From the NCBI RefSeq assembly GCF_900155395.1, contig NZ_LT699711.1:1-64000 (forward strand): 64,000 bases of DNA. The letters run 5' to 3'. Source of the DNA: Merdibacter massiliensis (GTDB lineage: Bacteria > Bacillota_I > Bacilli_A > Erysipelotrichales > Erysipelotrichaceae). This document shows positions 7,573 through 16,416 of this stretch, piece by piece (the first letter of the stretch is position 1; every line of letters begins with the position of its first letter). A program made the translations under genes and the position numbers. The notes under the pieces are model-generated. The model saw nothing but the letters and a program-made list of their open reading frames with translations, was not told the DNA's origin and ran no database searches.

Positions 7573-7767
7573 CTATCGCGTGATTTTCGTTTTTTCCGGC
7601 TCTTGACCGTCCTGCAAGCTGTCGGCAAGTATCACTTTGAGCAGCTTGTCGCGGAATGTTTCTGTGCCGCTGTGGTTGAAAAACAACTCCGCAACGATGG
7701 TCTGTCCGTCCCTCTGTGTCGTGATAACACTGTCGGGGGATTGAGGTGTCCCGTTCTGTTCTGCCAT
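7573..7767 (-). CDS. tnpW: TnpW-type transposon-encoded protein
   Basis: 64 residues with TIVAELFFNHSGTETFRDKLLKVI, the signature of the TnpW family of Tn4451-like elements. Function is unknown; the family is always encoded next to a large serine recombinase, as here. Start ATG 7767 has GGAGCCG upstream. A terminator separates it from the recombinase gene. Confidence 0.8.
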   Translation of the reverse strand: MAEQNGTPQSPDSVITTQRDGQTIVAELFFNHSGTETFRDKLLKVILADSLQDGQEPEKTKITR

Positions 7768-7792
7768 AGGCGGCTCCTTTCTCTGGGTGCAA

Positions 7793-7827
7793 AAGAGGGA
7801 TTTCCCGTAGCCCGGAAAATCCCTCTT
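7793..7827 (-). terminator. Terminator of the IME recombinase
   Basis: Inverted repeat AAGAGGGATTT.CC/GG.AAATCCCTCTT around a short loop, followed by TTTT on the minus strand; 19 bases after the recombinase stop codon. Confidence 0.7.
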
Positions 7828-7845
7828 GGTTGTCAGTATTCGGTT

Positions 7846-9696
7846 TTACTGTGCGGGTGCTGCGGCGGCTTCCTGTGCCTTTTTCTTTGCCCGGTATTCC
7901 CGTGCTTTCATACGGTCATACTCCCGTCGCTTTTCAAGGTTTCGCGCCCGGTACTCCCTTGAATACTGCCGGTGGTAGGCGCGGCTCTTTTTCTTTTTGG
8001 CTTCTTCGATTTCCTCCCGCATTTGCCGGATTTCCTGCTCGGTCGGCTCTGCAAGCTGCGTTACTTCGTTCTCAAACCTGCCGATATAGTTGAAATATAT
8101 GCTGATGTGCTGGATTGCGTATCTCGCCCTTTTCTGGTCGCGCTCATGCACTTCAATCCTGCTGATAAACTCGTTGAGAATGGCGGGGGTGAGGTCGGTA
8201 AAGGCGGCATGGCGTTCCGTCAGCTTCAAAAACTTCTGCGCCCGCCCTCCCGCGTTCTCATAAGCGGATAGCTGCTCTTGGAGTCCCGCAAGCTCCGTTT
8301 TCAGTGTGTAGTATTCTTCCGAATATTTCTTCGACATTTGCTCATAGCGGTCTTGCGGGATAGCGCCGAGGGCGTTGTCCTCATAGAGTTTATTCAGAAC
8401 CTTGTCAATCTGTTCAAGGCGCGTTGTGATTTGCGGGATACGTTTCTGCTGCTTCTTGGTCTGGTCGGTCTGCTGCATGGCAAGGTTCTTTTTCACTAAG
8501 GCTTCAAACTCCGCCCGGTTGCTGATAGAGTAGTCCTCGATTTTCTTCAGCACTTCCGCGACGGTCTGCATAAGCAAGTCAGCGTCAATGATGTGTGGGG
8601 AATGGCACTTGGGGTTTTTGGCTTTCCCCTTGTGGTACTCGCTGCAATAGGCAACGTGCCGCTTGCTGCCGTATCTGTAATCTATGCGGATGTGCATTTT
8701 TGCGCCGCAATCCTTACAGAAAAGCAAGCCCGACAAAGGGTGGATTTCCCCGTCCCCGTTGGGGCGTCTGACGGGCGCGTTTTCCAAAATCCGCTGTGCG
8801 GTTTCAAAGTCGGCGCGGTCAATAATCGGCTCATGCACATTTTCGGTTATCTGCCATTGGCTCCGGTCTACATAGTGGTTCCGCTTGTCCCGGAAATGCT
8901 TTGAAGTCTTGAAGTTGACTACATCGCCGCAATACTCCTGCCGCGTAAGGATATGGGTCAAGGTGGCTTTGTTCCACTTGTAGCGGTTATCCTCATTGAG
9001 CGCCTTATTTTTACACGTTCCCCGTCCCCGGTCTTTCATGTAGAATGTGGGAGTAGGGATTTGCTCGTTTTTCAGATATACGGCAATTTGGTTGCGGTTC
9101 TTCCCGCCGATAAACAAACGGAAAATAAGGCGCACAACCTCGGCGGCTTCCTCGTCGATTATCCAAAAATCCTTGTTGTCCGGGTCTTTGACATAGCCGT
9201 AGGGGGCTTCGGTGGCAATCGGCTTTCCGCTCATGCCTTTGGTCTTAATGCCCGTTTTCACTTTCTTGCTGATGTCCTTTGCGTACCACTCCGACATGAT
9301 GTTGATAAAGGGCGCAAACTCCAATGTGTCGGGCTTCTCGCTGTCAATGCCGTTGTTGACCGCGATAAAGCGCACGTTGTTCCGTCTGAATATCTCCATA
9401 GCGTTGCCGACTTGGAGATAGTCGCGCCCCCAGCGCGTCAGGTCTTTCATAATGCAAACGCCGACTTTTCCGTTTTCAACGTCCTCCATCATGCGGGAGT
9501 AGGCAGAACGGTCAAAAAATCTGCCGCTTTCATCATCGTCGATGTAGTGCCGGATATTCGTCAACCGCTGCCCTCTGGCGTAGTTCTCCAAAAAGATTTT
9601 CTGGTTCTGTATGCTGTTGCTCTCGCCGCCGTCCCTGTCCTCGTCCCCTACGGAAAGGCGGGAGTAAAGGGCTGTGATTTTGTTGTAATCATTCAT
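7846..9696 (-). CDS. Large serine recombinase (TnpX type) of the IME
   Basis: 616 residues. The catalytic domain begins ITALYSRLSVGDEDRDGGESNS (the serine follows YSRL), then CIMKDLTRWGRDYL (catalytic arginines). The recombinase domain follows at ~170-290, a zinc ribbon LLFCKDCGAKM...CHSPHI near 320-380, a coiled coil and a DUF4368-like C-terminus. It excises and integrates the IME through the CCAT-flanked site in virD4. AGGAGG sits 8 bases before ATG 9696; the frame is open to 9756 only because it reads into the virD4 junction. Complete and apparently active. Confidence 0.93.
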   Translation of the reverse strand: MNDYNKITALYSRLSVGDEDRDGGESNSIQNQKIFLENYARGQRLTNIRHYIDDDESGRFFDRSAYSRMMEDVENGKVGVCIMKDLTRWGRDYLQVGNAMEIFRRNNVRFIAVNNGIDSEKPDTLEFAPFINIMSEWYAKDISKKVKTGIKTKGMSGKPIATEAPYGYVKDPDNKDFWIIDEEAAEVVRLIFRLFIGGKNRNQIAVYLKNEQIPTPTFYMKDRGRGTCKNKALNEDNRYKWNKATLTHILTRQEYCGDVVNFKTSKHFRDKRNHYVDRSQWQITENVHEPIIDRADFETAQRILENAPVRRPNGDGEIHPLSGLLFCKDCGAKMHIRIDYRYGSKRHVAYCSEYHKGKAKNPKCHSPHIIDADLLMQTVAEVLKKIEDYSISNRAEFEALVKKNLAMQQTDQTKKQQKRIPQITTRLEQIDKVLNKLYEDNALGAIPQDRYEQMSKKYSEEYYTLKTELAGLQEQLSAYENAGGRAQKFLKLTERHAAFTDLTPAILNEFISRIEVHERDQKRARYAIQHISIYFNYIGRFENEVTQLAEPTEQEIRQMREEIEEAKKKKSRAYHRQYSREYRARNLEKRREYDRMKAREYRAKKKAQEAAAAPAQ

Positions 9697-9743
9697 GTGC
9701 ATATCCTCCTGTGCGTCCATGTAGGTGTCCTTTACACTTAAGA

Positions 9744-10052
9744 TTATGCACTCCATCGGGCAGAGCCGTACTCCGCGCCCTTGCGGTATTTCTTCGCGTT
9801 TTTCCCTTTGACATAGACTATCAAGCGGATAATCACCGCACCGACAATGCCGACAAGCAAATCCAACGGGTAAACGCTCGGCAAGGCGTTTTCAAAGGCT
9901 GCGGAAAATCCTTGTGTGATATTCAGTATCTTTGCAGAAATATCCGCGCCGGGGGCAAGCCGCACCGCCTGTCCGACTTTATCAAAGAGATAGACAAAGA
10001 ACACATAGGGGATATTCGGAAGTATCAGCTTTTTGTAGTTGATCTGCTTCAT
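9744..10052 (-). pseudogene. VirD4-type coupling protein, N-terminal part (split by IME)
   Basis: The start of virD4: MKQINYKKLILPNIPYVFF opens a membrane anchor with two transmembrane segments (residues 12-28 and ~62-82), then KKYRKGAEYGSARW and two foreign residues before a stop caused by the IME. The ATG overlaps the pcfB stop (ATGA), so the genes are translationally coupled. The continuation lies at 655-2139. A truncated anchor could still be made and might interfere with transfer. Confidence 0.92.
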
Positions 10053-10522
10053 ATCTCGCGCCCCCTGTCCATTTTCTTTACCTTGTCGCGGGCGGCGTTA
10101 AGCTGCTTCGCCTTGTCCTTTGCAGCGGCAAGGGCTTTGCGGATAGAGGGCTTTTTCTCCCGGTTCAGCTTCTTTGCGGAAAACTCTTGAAACGCTGCGG
10201 TCATAACGTCCGCGTCCCGGCCTTTGAAAAACACAAGGTAACGGGTCTGCTCGCCCTTAACCTTTTTTAGCGAAAAATCTATGTTGTATTTCTTCGCCGT
10301 ACTCTCAAAGGCTTTAATATTGCTGTCGGTGATCTCGATGTTGGAAACACCCGCGTTCTGCTTCATAAGCTGCCGCATGGTCTGTTTCCCATGCGCGGGT
10401 TTGCTTTTCTGCTCCAAAAACTTTTGGATTGCTTTCTGTAACGCCTGTTCGGTAAGCCGCGCCGCGCCTTTTCCCACTTTGACGTATAGGGCAATCGTTT
10501 TTTGGGTTACTTCCTCCTGCAA
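10049..10522 (-). CDS. PcfB family protein (DUF3801)
   Basis: 157 residues, basic. Features ALYVKVGKGAARLTEQAL at the N-terminus and a middle segment FSLKKVKGEQTRYLVFFKGRDADVM. PcfB-like proteins are coupling-protein partners in Gram-positive conjugation systems such as pCF10, and the gene sits directly before virD4 with a four-base overlap. The C-terminal 40 residues are Lys/Arg/Ala-rich. Confidence 0.85.
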   Translation of the reverse strand: MQEEVTQKTIALYVKVGKGAARLTEQALQKAIQKFLEQKSKPAHGKQTMRQLMKQNAGVSNIEITDSNIKAFESTAKKYNIDFSLKKVKGEQTRYLVFFKGRDADVMTAAFQEFSAKKLNREKKPSIRKALAAAKDKAKQLNAARDKVKKMDRGREI

Positions 10523-10558
10523 GGTATCAACTCCTTTCCCGGTAAAGTGCGGCTATGC

Positions 10559-11503
10559 TCATTCGCCGCCGTATAAGTCGTGATTGACAAGGGCGGTATA
10601 GTAGCTGTCAATGGTACTCGGCGCGTTGAACAGCACCGCTTTTAGATACTGCTTGATGTTGCGCACTTTGGTTGTGTTCTCCCTCATGCAATCCAAAACA
10701 AACTCAATATGGCTGCTGTTCAGCTTCAAAAACTTGGATTTCACCAATTCGGCGGGGTAGTCGTCCCCGGCAATACGGATTGTCTTTCGGGCTGTGCAGA
10801 CGGTTTCCAGCATAAGGTCAACAATCTCGTCCAAACGGTCTTTGTCAATTTTGCAGTTTTGAATGAGATGGTCGTATTCGATATTGTCCTTGATAATCTC
10901 CCTGTAAATCTCTACTGCGCTATTGCTTTTCGCTTCCGTTCTTTTCCTTTCCGGCGGCGTAGCCGCTTCGCCATGCGCAAAGGGCAAGGGGTTTAGGGAA
11001 TGGAAAGGAATGGAATCGGTACTTGATAAATCAGTAATTGATTGTTCTTTACTTAATATATCTTTATTTAATTGCGTTGGATTTTCCAACGTAGGTTTTT
11101 CCTGCGTAGGTTTTTCCAACGTTGGATTATCCAATGTTGGATTTTCCAATGTAGGTAAATCCAATATAGGCGGCTGTCCGCCGCTGGTAGCTGCTTCCGG
11201 CTCTCGCGGCTGCGGCTGCTCGTATATGACGTAATCTGCGCCCCGCAAGCGTCCCTTTTCGTCGCGCTCCCGGCTGCGCACGATATATCCGGCTTTTTCG
11301 AGTTCCTTTACCGCTTCGCGGATTGCGTCGATCTTCTCCCGGTTGATATGGGATAAGCCCGCAAGGGTATAATCCCAATCTTCGGGCAGCGAAAGCATTT
11401 GCGACAACAAGCCCTTTGCCTTTAAGGACAATTCCTTGTTTCGCAAGTGGTGGTTGCTCATAACGGTATATCCCGTATTTCGCTCCACTCTGAAAACTGC
11501 CAT
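10559..11503 (-). CDS. RepA-like replication initiator
   Basis: 314 residues. The N-terminal winged-helix RepA_N-like domain begins FRVERNTGYTVMSNHHLRNKELSLKAKG, with LPEDWDYTLAGLSHI and an HTH-like DAIREAVKELEKAGYI. A low-complexity linker of Thr-Leu-Glu-Asn-Pro-type repeats follows (see the 15-bp repeats), and the C-terminal half is a DUF6017-like helical domain (YREIIKDNIEYDHLI). It presumably initiates rolling or theta replication of the excised ICE. First gene of the repA-pcfB-virD4-maff2 transfer operon. Confidence 0.85.
   Translation of the reverse strand: MAVFRVERNTGYTVMSNHHLRNKELSLKAKGLLSQMLSLPEDWDYTLAGLSHINREKIDAIREAVKELEKAGYIVRSRERDEKGRLRGADYVIYEQPQPREPEAATSGGQPPILDLPTLENPTLDNPTLEKPTQEKPTLENPTQLNKDILSKEQSITDLSSTDSIPFHSLNPLPFAHGEAATPPERKRTEAKSNSAVEIYREIIKDNIEYDHLIQNCKIDKDRLDEIVDLMLETVCTARKTIRIAGDDYPAELVKSKFLKLNSSHIEFVLDCMRENTTKVRNIKQYLKAVLFNAPSTIDSYYTALVNHDLYGGE
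11071..11170. repeat. 15-bp tandem repeats inside repA
   Basis: About six and a half diverged copies of a 15-base unit like TTTTTCCAACGTAGG. Translated, they give a five-residue Pro-Thr-Leu-Glu-Asn type repeat in the linker between the two RepA domains. Copy number is likely variable between strains. Confidence 0.8.
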
Positions 11504-11631
11504 ATTTCCTCACTTCCTCTCTTGGTATGCGTGGACAATTAGAAAGCCGTTTTCGGCTGTTTTGGTATTGCAATATGCCCTTTGCCGTTTTCGCGTCTGC
11601 AAAGCCGCATGGCACAAGGGCTTTTGCCCGT

Positions 11632-11850
11632 CTATTTGTCCATGCTGGCGTGCGTTTTCCGCGTCCTTTTGCCGGGGCAATAGGGACACTCTTTGAAAAC
11701 GCAAAACTCATATTTCCACCCGGGGCGGTAGAAACGGCAAGTGCCGCAATCTTCATCATCTCCGGCACAACCGGATTGATAGCGGTCAAATCCCGGCTTC
11801 TGCTGCATGAGCAATTCAAACGCCCGCTGCTTGCCCTTTGTGAAATACAT
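11632..11850 (-). CDS. Cysteine-rich protein (VLP-type) of ICE A
   Basis: 72 residues starting MYFTKGKQRAFELLM. Seven cysteines (CAGDDEDCGTCRFYR, then CVFKECPYCPGK) suggest two zinc sites. It matches the small cysteine-rich proteins that precede repA in Tn1549-like elements; function unknown. GGAGGTG lies 11 bases before ATG 11850. The frame is open to 11907 but upstream sequence has no second ribosome site. Confidence 0.7.
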   Translation of the reverse strand: MYFTKGKQRAFELLMQQKPGFDRYQSGCAGDDEDCGTCRFYRPGWKYEFCVFKECPYCPGKRTRKTHASMDK

Positions 11851-11883
11851 TCCGGCTGCACCTCCTTTCCTGCGGGCATAAAA

Positions 11884-11929
11884 AAACGGCGTTACTTTCT
11901 CCCCCAAAGGGGTTAAGGTAACGCCGTTT
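11884..11929. terminator. Strong inverted repeat at the ICE A edge
   Basis: Perfect 12-bp arms AAACGGCGTTAC (11884-11895) and GTAACGCCGTTT (11918-11929), with a nested CCCC/GGGG pair in the loop. On the minus strand the stem is followed by TTTTTT (six with the arm). It lies between the ICE A operon and the truncated recombinase and would block transcription entering from the right. Confidence 0.7.
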
Positions 11930-12029
11930 GTGTGCGTATTCAGTTTTTAACACATTCCCTGTCTATCCGCTGTCCGCAAAACCATTGATTTTATTAGCTT
12001 TTTGCCGCTATCGCTATCACACCTCATTA

Positions 12030-13466
12030 TTTGAACGCCCGGATTTTCAGCGCATGATAGACGATGTGGAAGCCGGAAAAGTAAACTGCATTGTCACGAA
12101 AGACCTTTCCCGTTTCGGGCGGGAACATGTGATGATGGACTACTATCTGGAATTTCTGTTCCCGGAAAAACGGGTGCGCTACATCGCCGTTGCGGAGAAT
12201 GAGGACACAGAGAAAGGGCTTTCCGATTTTGTCCCGTTCAAAAACCTGTTCAATGAATGGTTTGCGAAAGATACAAGCCGCAAGGTAAAGGCCGCTTTCA
12301 AAGCAAAGTTTGCCACAGGACAGCGTATCGGCGCTTATGCTCCCATCGGGTACAGGAAACACCCGGAAATCAAAAACAAGCTGATAATCGACGAGGAAAC
12401 CCGCTGGATAGTGGAGAAGATTTTTGACCTCGCCATTCATGGCAGAGGGGCGGCCAGTATCACAAGAATACTGATTGCGGAAAAGGTTCCCACGCCGGGA
12501 TTTATCAACTTCCAGCGTGACGGGACTTTCGCAAACATCTATGCGGGTGCGCCAGAGGAAAAAAGCTACGCATGGACGATAGCGCAGGTCAAGAGCATTA
12601 TGAAAGACGAAACCTATATCGGCCATACCATCCACTACCGGGAAACAAACATTTCCTTTAAGAACAAGCGGAGGATACGCAAGCCCCAAAGTGAATGGGT
12701 GCGGGTGGAGAACACGCAGGAGCCGATTATCAGCGAACAGGTTTTCCGGCAGGTACAGGAGCAGATAGCAAACCGCCGCAGAAAATGCAAGGACGGTACA
12801 ACACAGATTTTTTCCGGATTGGTAAAATGTTCGGATTGCGGCTGGTCGTTGTCCTATGGGGAGAACAGGCAGAACAGCAAGCCTTACGGCCATTATCATT
12901 GTAGCAAGTACGGACAGGGCACACGCCAATGCTCCATGCATTATATCCGCTATGATGTGCTTTACGCCTATGTCCTCTCCCGTCTGCAATACTGGTCGGG
13001 GCTGGTACAGCATGATGAAGAACGGCTTTTGAAGCGGCTGTTAAATGCCAATGACAAGGGACAGGCCGCCGCAAGAAAGAAGCAAGCCGCAGAGTTGAAC
13101 AAAGCGGAGAAGCGGAAAGCCGAAGTCGATACCCTGTTTGCCCGGATGTATGAGGACTGGGCGGCGGGGCGTATCACAGAATACAACTTCTCTATGCTGT
13201 CCGGGAAGTACCAGAGCGAACAGGCTGAACTGGACACAAAGATTGAACAGCTTCAATCCGCTATCGCCACTGAAAGCCAGAACGCCGCAGACGCAGAAAA
13301 ATGGATTGCCTTGATGAAAGAGTGCGTCAATCCAACAGAACTGACCGCCGAACTTTTGAATACGCTGATTGAAAAAATCGTTGTCCATGAAGCGGTCAAA
13401 GGTGAGGACGGAAGCCGGGAACAGGAGGTAGAAATCTTCTACCGCTTTATCGGCAAAATTGATTAA
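12030..13466 (+). pseudogene. Serine recombinase of ICE A, 5'-truncated
   Basis: Homology to large serine recombinases starts abruptly at FERPDFQRMIDDVEAGKVNC and continues intact through KDLSRFGREHVMMDYY, the recombinase domain, a zinc ribbon (LVKCSDCGW...CSKYGQGTRQC), a coiled coil and the C-terminal stop. The first ~60-80 residues, including the catalytic serine and YxRxS motif, are absent. The frame is open upstream to 11928 but that sequence is unrelated. It points away from the ICE, next to the host junction, as expected for the integrase gene of a serine-type ICE. Without the serine it cannot excise ICE A. Confidence 0.85.
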
Positions 13467-13497
13467 ATGACACCAATATTTTTAACTATGTGATACC

Positions 13498-14271
13498 GGC
13501 ATCTCTATTCCAGATGCAGACGTTCTTATTCATATTGCAGATCTTTTAGAAGTTTCAGTTTATCAGTTATTGGATTTAAATGAAACAAGCTTAAAGGAAG
13601 AGTCTTTATCCAATGAACTAGAAAAATTAAACCAACTGCTTGCTGAAAATAACAAAAAAGAAAAACTAATCAAGGAAGCATATAAAAAAAGAAGTATGAT
13701 CATCTCTCTATCCTTCTTATCCTTGATTCTTGCTCTAACGATTAAAAATGAGATAATCTCTATTTTATCGATAGCAATATGTTTGCTTTTATCAATAATC
13801 ATATTATATCGAAATTTGGCATTGTTTACTTCTTTAACAACCAATGATATAAGGATACATGTTATGCGTATCACAACAATTTTCAACATATCTATTTTTC
13901 TTATCTGCACGATTCTTTCTTTATTGATAGGATTGGATTTTTTGAGATTAAGTGTAGCGAGTGAAAAAATTTTTGCAATGTCCATCATCTCTTGTGTAAT
14001 TCTATTTAGTGGCATTATTTCTCCCAAATTGCCATTTACCAAGCATACTGGCTTGCGCTTGCCTTGGACCATCCAAGATGAAGACACATGGAATCTTGCC
14101 CATCAAATCATAAGATATATCTCTTTTCCGATTGTTATCTTATATCTTGCCGCTACATTTAGTTTTGAAAACTTTGAAGCAGTAACTTTGGGTGTGATAA
14201 TCATCTGGATAGGAATTCCAGGCCTGCTATCTCTCATTTATTATTGTAAAAAAACAATTGGTCATATTTAG
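13498..14271 (+). pseudogene. XRE regulator with SdpI-like membrane part, 5' half missing
   Basis: The frame begins at the junction with GISIPDADVLIHIADLLEVS, the last helices of an XRE DNA-binding domain, followed by a coiled linker and six or so transmembrane segments. The motif LPFTKHTGLRLPWTIQDEDTW is the SdpI-family signature. The N-terminal HTH is missing because ICE A abuts here. The gene is very AT-rich, unlike the ICE. The missing half is expected left of the window at the other ICE A end. Intact homologues would be membrane-tethered regulators of immunity to antimicrobial peptides (inference). Confidence 0.75.
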
Positions 14272-14536
14272 ATTTATTTAAGAGGAATGAACACTCTAAG
14301 ACGTTCATCGTTACTATTTACTAATCTAGAGATATCAAATCAATTGAGAACTCTTTTTTAAACAAAGAAAGGCGCATTCCAAATAAAAATAATTCAAGAT
14401 AATGAATTAGTATTCAGCAGTTTGATTTAGTATCGTACTATAATTAAGAAAATTGCTGTTATCACAACGTAGATTATCCTTTTTCAGCAAGTATTTAGAA
14501 AGCTATTAAATTGCAAACATAACGAAACCATCAGTA

Positions 14537-14643
14537 TAATTGACAAGAAAGCTTAGCAAAAAAGGGAAAATTTTATTGACAAGAAAACTTGGCAATAGTA
14601 TAATTTTATTGACAAGAAAGCTTGGCAAAAAAAAGGAGGTTTT
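14537..14643 (+). promoter_or_regulatory. Promoter with three operator-like repeats
   Basis: Three copies of TTGACAAGAAAGCTTGGCAA-like sequence start at 14540, 14576 and 14609. Each is an imperfect palindrome (TTGnCAAG/CTTGnCAA). The middle copy doubles as the -35 box: TTGACA 14576-14581, 17 bases, TATAAT 14599-14604. The third copy lies over the start of the transcript, just before AGGAGG. The rest of the 370-base gap from 14272 shows nothing else. Confidence 0.7.
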
Positions 14644-14644
14644 T

Positions 14645-14989
14645 ATGAATAAAGAAGATATTCTAGAAAGAAGCAGGGAAGAAAATCGCAATGGAGACGA
14701 GTTTGAAAAAGCAAAAAAAGAAACAGCTCTTAATAACAGTTATTTTATTGCTGCCTTTTGTTTATTTTCATTAGCTATAACTTGTTATTTAGGCATTACA
14801 ACTGGAAATATAATCATTCTATCAAAACAATTTAATTTAGCAGACATATTATGGTCTATTTTCTTTTTAACAAGTGCTGTAGAATATAGTACGAAATTTG
14901 TATATCTAAAACAAAAAAAGCATTTGTTCTTAGCTTTATTTTGGATATGCAGTCTGGTTATATGCCTGATTTCTATAGCTAGATCATAA
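14645..14989 (+). CDS. Small membrane protein, DUF6442-like
   Basis: 114 residues: a charged N-terminal segment MNKEDILERSREENRNGDE, then three hydrophobic segments (residues ~35-55, 60-80, 92-112). This start and its pairing with a small XRE repressor immediately downstream are typical of the DUF6442 family of low-GC Bacillota. AAGGAGG lies 6 bases before the ATG. Likely co-regulated by the repeats upstream; function unknown. Confidence 0.75.
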   Translation: MNKEDILERSREENRNGDEFEKAKKETALNNSYFIAAFCLFSLAITCYLGITTGNIIILSKQFNLADILWSIFFLTSAVEYSTKFVYLKQKKHLFLALFWICSLVICLISIARS

Positions 14990-15000
14990 GTGATAGAACC

Positions 15001-15207
15001 ATGAACAAGCCATTGATTCTAAAAAATAATTTAAAAGAAGCAAGAAACGAAAAAGGTTTCTCACAACAAGAATTAGCAAAACTGGTTGGTGTTTCAAGAA
15101 ATACAATTAGCTCTATTGAAACAGGACAGTTCAACCCTACTGCTAAACTAGCACTTATTCTATGTATTGCACTTGATAAAAAGTTTGAAGAATTGTTTTA
15201 TTTTTAA
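15001..15207 (+). CDS. Small XRE-family repressor
   Basis: 68 residues, almost entirely one helix-turn-helix domain: LKEARNEKGFSQQELAKLVGVSRNTISSIETG. It follows the membrane protein gene by 11 bases, so the two form an operon. The three palindromic repeats over the promoter are plausible autoregulatory operators. A terminator follows at 15275. Confidence 0.9.
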   Translation: MNKPLILKNNLKEARNEKGFSQQELAKLVGVSRNTISSIETGQFNPTAKLALILCIALDKKFEELFYF

Positions 15208-15274
15208 ATCATAAAATAGTTGAAAAATAATCTATATTTGAGTTAGAGAAAAGTATCGCAGAAACAACATGTCC

Positions 15275-15309
15275 CTCCTTACTGGTAAACCAGCAAGGAG
15301 ATTTTTTTT
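15275..15309 (+). terminator. Terminator of the small XRE operon
   Basis: 11-bp stem CTCCTTACTGG/CCAGCAAGGAG (one mismatch) with a 4-base loop, then eight T residues (15302-15309). Confidence 0.85.
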
Positions 15310-15487
15310 AAAATTTAGTTATGAATTCAAGGTTTTTCTCAAACTATTCATTCACATTTTAAATTTATTTTATCACTTCCTAGTCGTATATTTAAATAAC
15401 CGAATACCACACAACTGTCTGCTTTCTTATCTTCTCTAATCATAAATATTAAACTATAAAAGATGATTTTTTTACATTATACAAATG

Positions 15488-15946
15488 TTATTTTCTTAAA
15501 TATTTCCCAACGACAAAGAGACCTACCAACATCTCCGCAACAGATAATCCCAGCAGCAATCCAGAAAGAAAATCTTTAAAATCAGATCCACCAAAAGCAT
15601 AAGACAATGCCTGTAAAGCAACACTCATTATAATCAACAAGATGCCATACTGCAGATTTTTTTGTTTTTCAAGTTCTTGTGTTCTTCTTATCAGTTCCAA
15701 TATTTGTTCTTCCATAAACGAGGGAACACTGTTCTCTGAAACTTTACCATCCATTAGTTCAGCAATAGTTATACCAAGTTCCTCACATAAAGTTCTGACG
15801 ACTGAATAATCCGGCATGCATTTCCCGGTTTCCCATTTCGAGATAGTTTTGTTAGAAACTCCTAATTTTTCTGCAAGCTGTTCTTGTGTAAAGTTCTTTT
15901 CTTTTCTTCTTAGTGCAATAAATTTTCCAATCAATATCTGATCCAT
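15488..15946 (-). CDS. XRE-family regulator with membrane tail
   Basis: 152 residues from ATG 15946, which has GGAGGTTCATCT before it. The HTH domain IALRRKEKNFTQEQLAEKLGVSNKTISKWETGKCMPD is followed by a linker and two transmembrane segments (residues ~102-120 and 125-147). It is a membrane-anchored transcription factor; its targets are unknown. No partner gene overlaps it. It is convergent with the small XRE operon. Confidence 0.88.
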   Translation of the reverse strand: MDQILIGKFIALRRKEKNFTQEQLAEKLGVSNKTISKWETGKCMPDYSVVRTLCEELGITIAELMDGKVSENSVPSFMEEQILELIRRTQELEKQKNLQYGILLIIMSVALQALSYAFGGSDFKDFLSGLLLGLSVAEMLVGLFVVGKYLRK

Positions 15947-16009
15947 AGATGAACCTCCATATATTTTATATAAATATAATATAGTCTTCTTAACTATTAT
16001 AAAATCCAT

Positions 16010-16416
16010 TATTTGTAGAATGAAAGTAGAAATCCTATTAACTATAAAAAAAGTAATAGTTTAGAACTATCATAATATGATTTAATTATAAGTTCTTTAA
16101 TAGATACTAGCTATATTTCTTTAACGTATTCTATATTTTTCATTCTAAAAGAAGTATCTAAACTTCTCATAAAGTCTGAACACTTCTCTAATCTTCTCAC
16201 AATAATTAATACTAACAATAATATCAATTTGTTTTTTTATCTCTATATAAATTCATTCAAAATATTCATAATAACTATCCTCTTTACTAAAAAAACAACT
16301 AATAATAGATTTTAAGCTATTATTATAATCTTGTATCTATTATCTATATAATTCACTAGCTACTATTAAGATAAATATTTATTAAATAATATCCGAACAA
16401 TAAATTAAATTTTAAT
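16010..16416. other. AT-rich intergenic region with a dispersed repeat
   Basis: No coding frame is convincing. At about 16148-16217 the sequence AAGAAGTATCTAAAC, then CACTTCTCTAATCTTCTCAC matches 19277-19347 with only a few changes. The first part can fold back on the CACTTCT segment. Otherwise only short A/T runs. Confidence 0.5.

Larger units (their letters stand above)
2137..9756 (-). mobile_element. Serine-recombinase IME inserted in virD4
   Basis: About 7.6 kb inserted into the ICE virD4 gene. The same four bases, CCAT, flank both ends (2137-2140 and 9753-9756), and removing one copy plus the insert rebuilds the virD4 frame. In minus-strand order the contents are recombinase, TnpW, a small protein, a 23S rRNA methyltransferase, a DUF3847 protein, MobQ relaxase with oriT, and a primase-helicase. 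There are no mating-pair genes, so it is mobilizable rather than self-transmissible. The backbone is GC-rich except for the AT-rich methyltransferase cargo (about 6.1-7.1 kb). Confidence 0.9.

Noticed and set aside
11928-12029. ATG-started extension of the truncated recombinase
   Set aside because: The sequence before FERPDF has no recombinase similarity; the ATG lies in the terminator flank.
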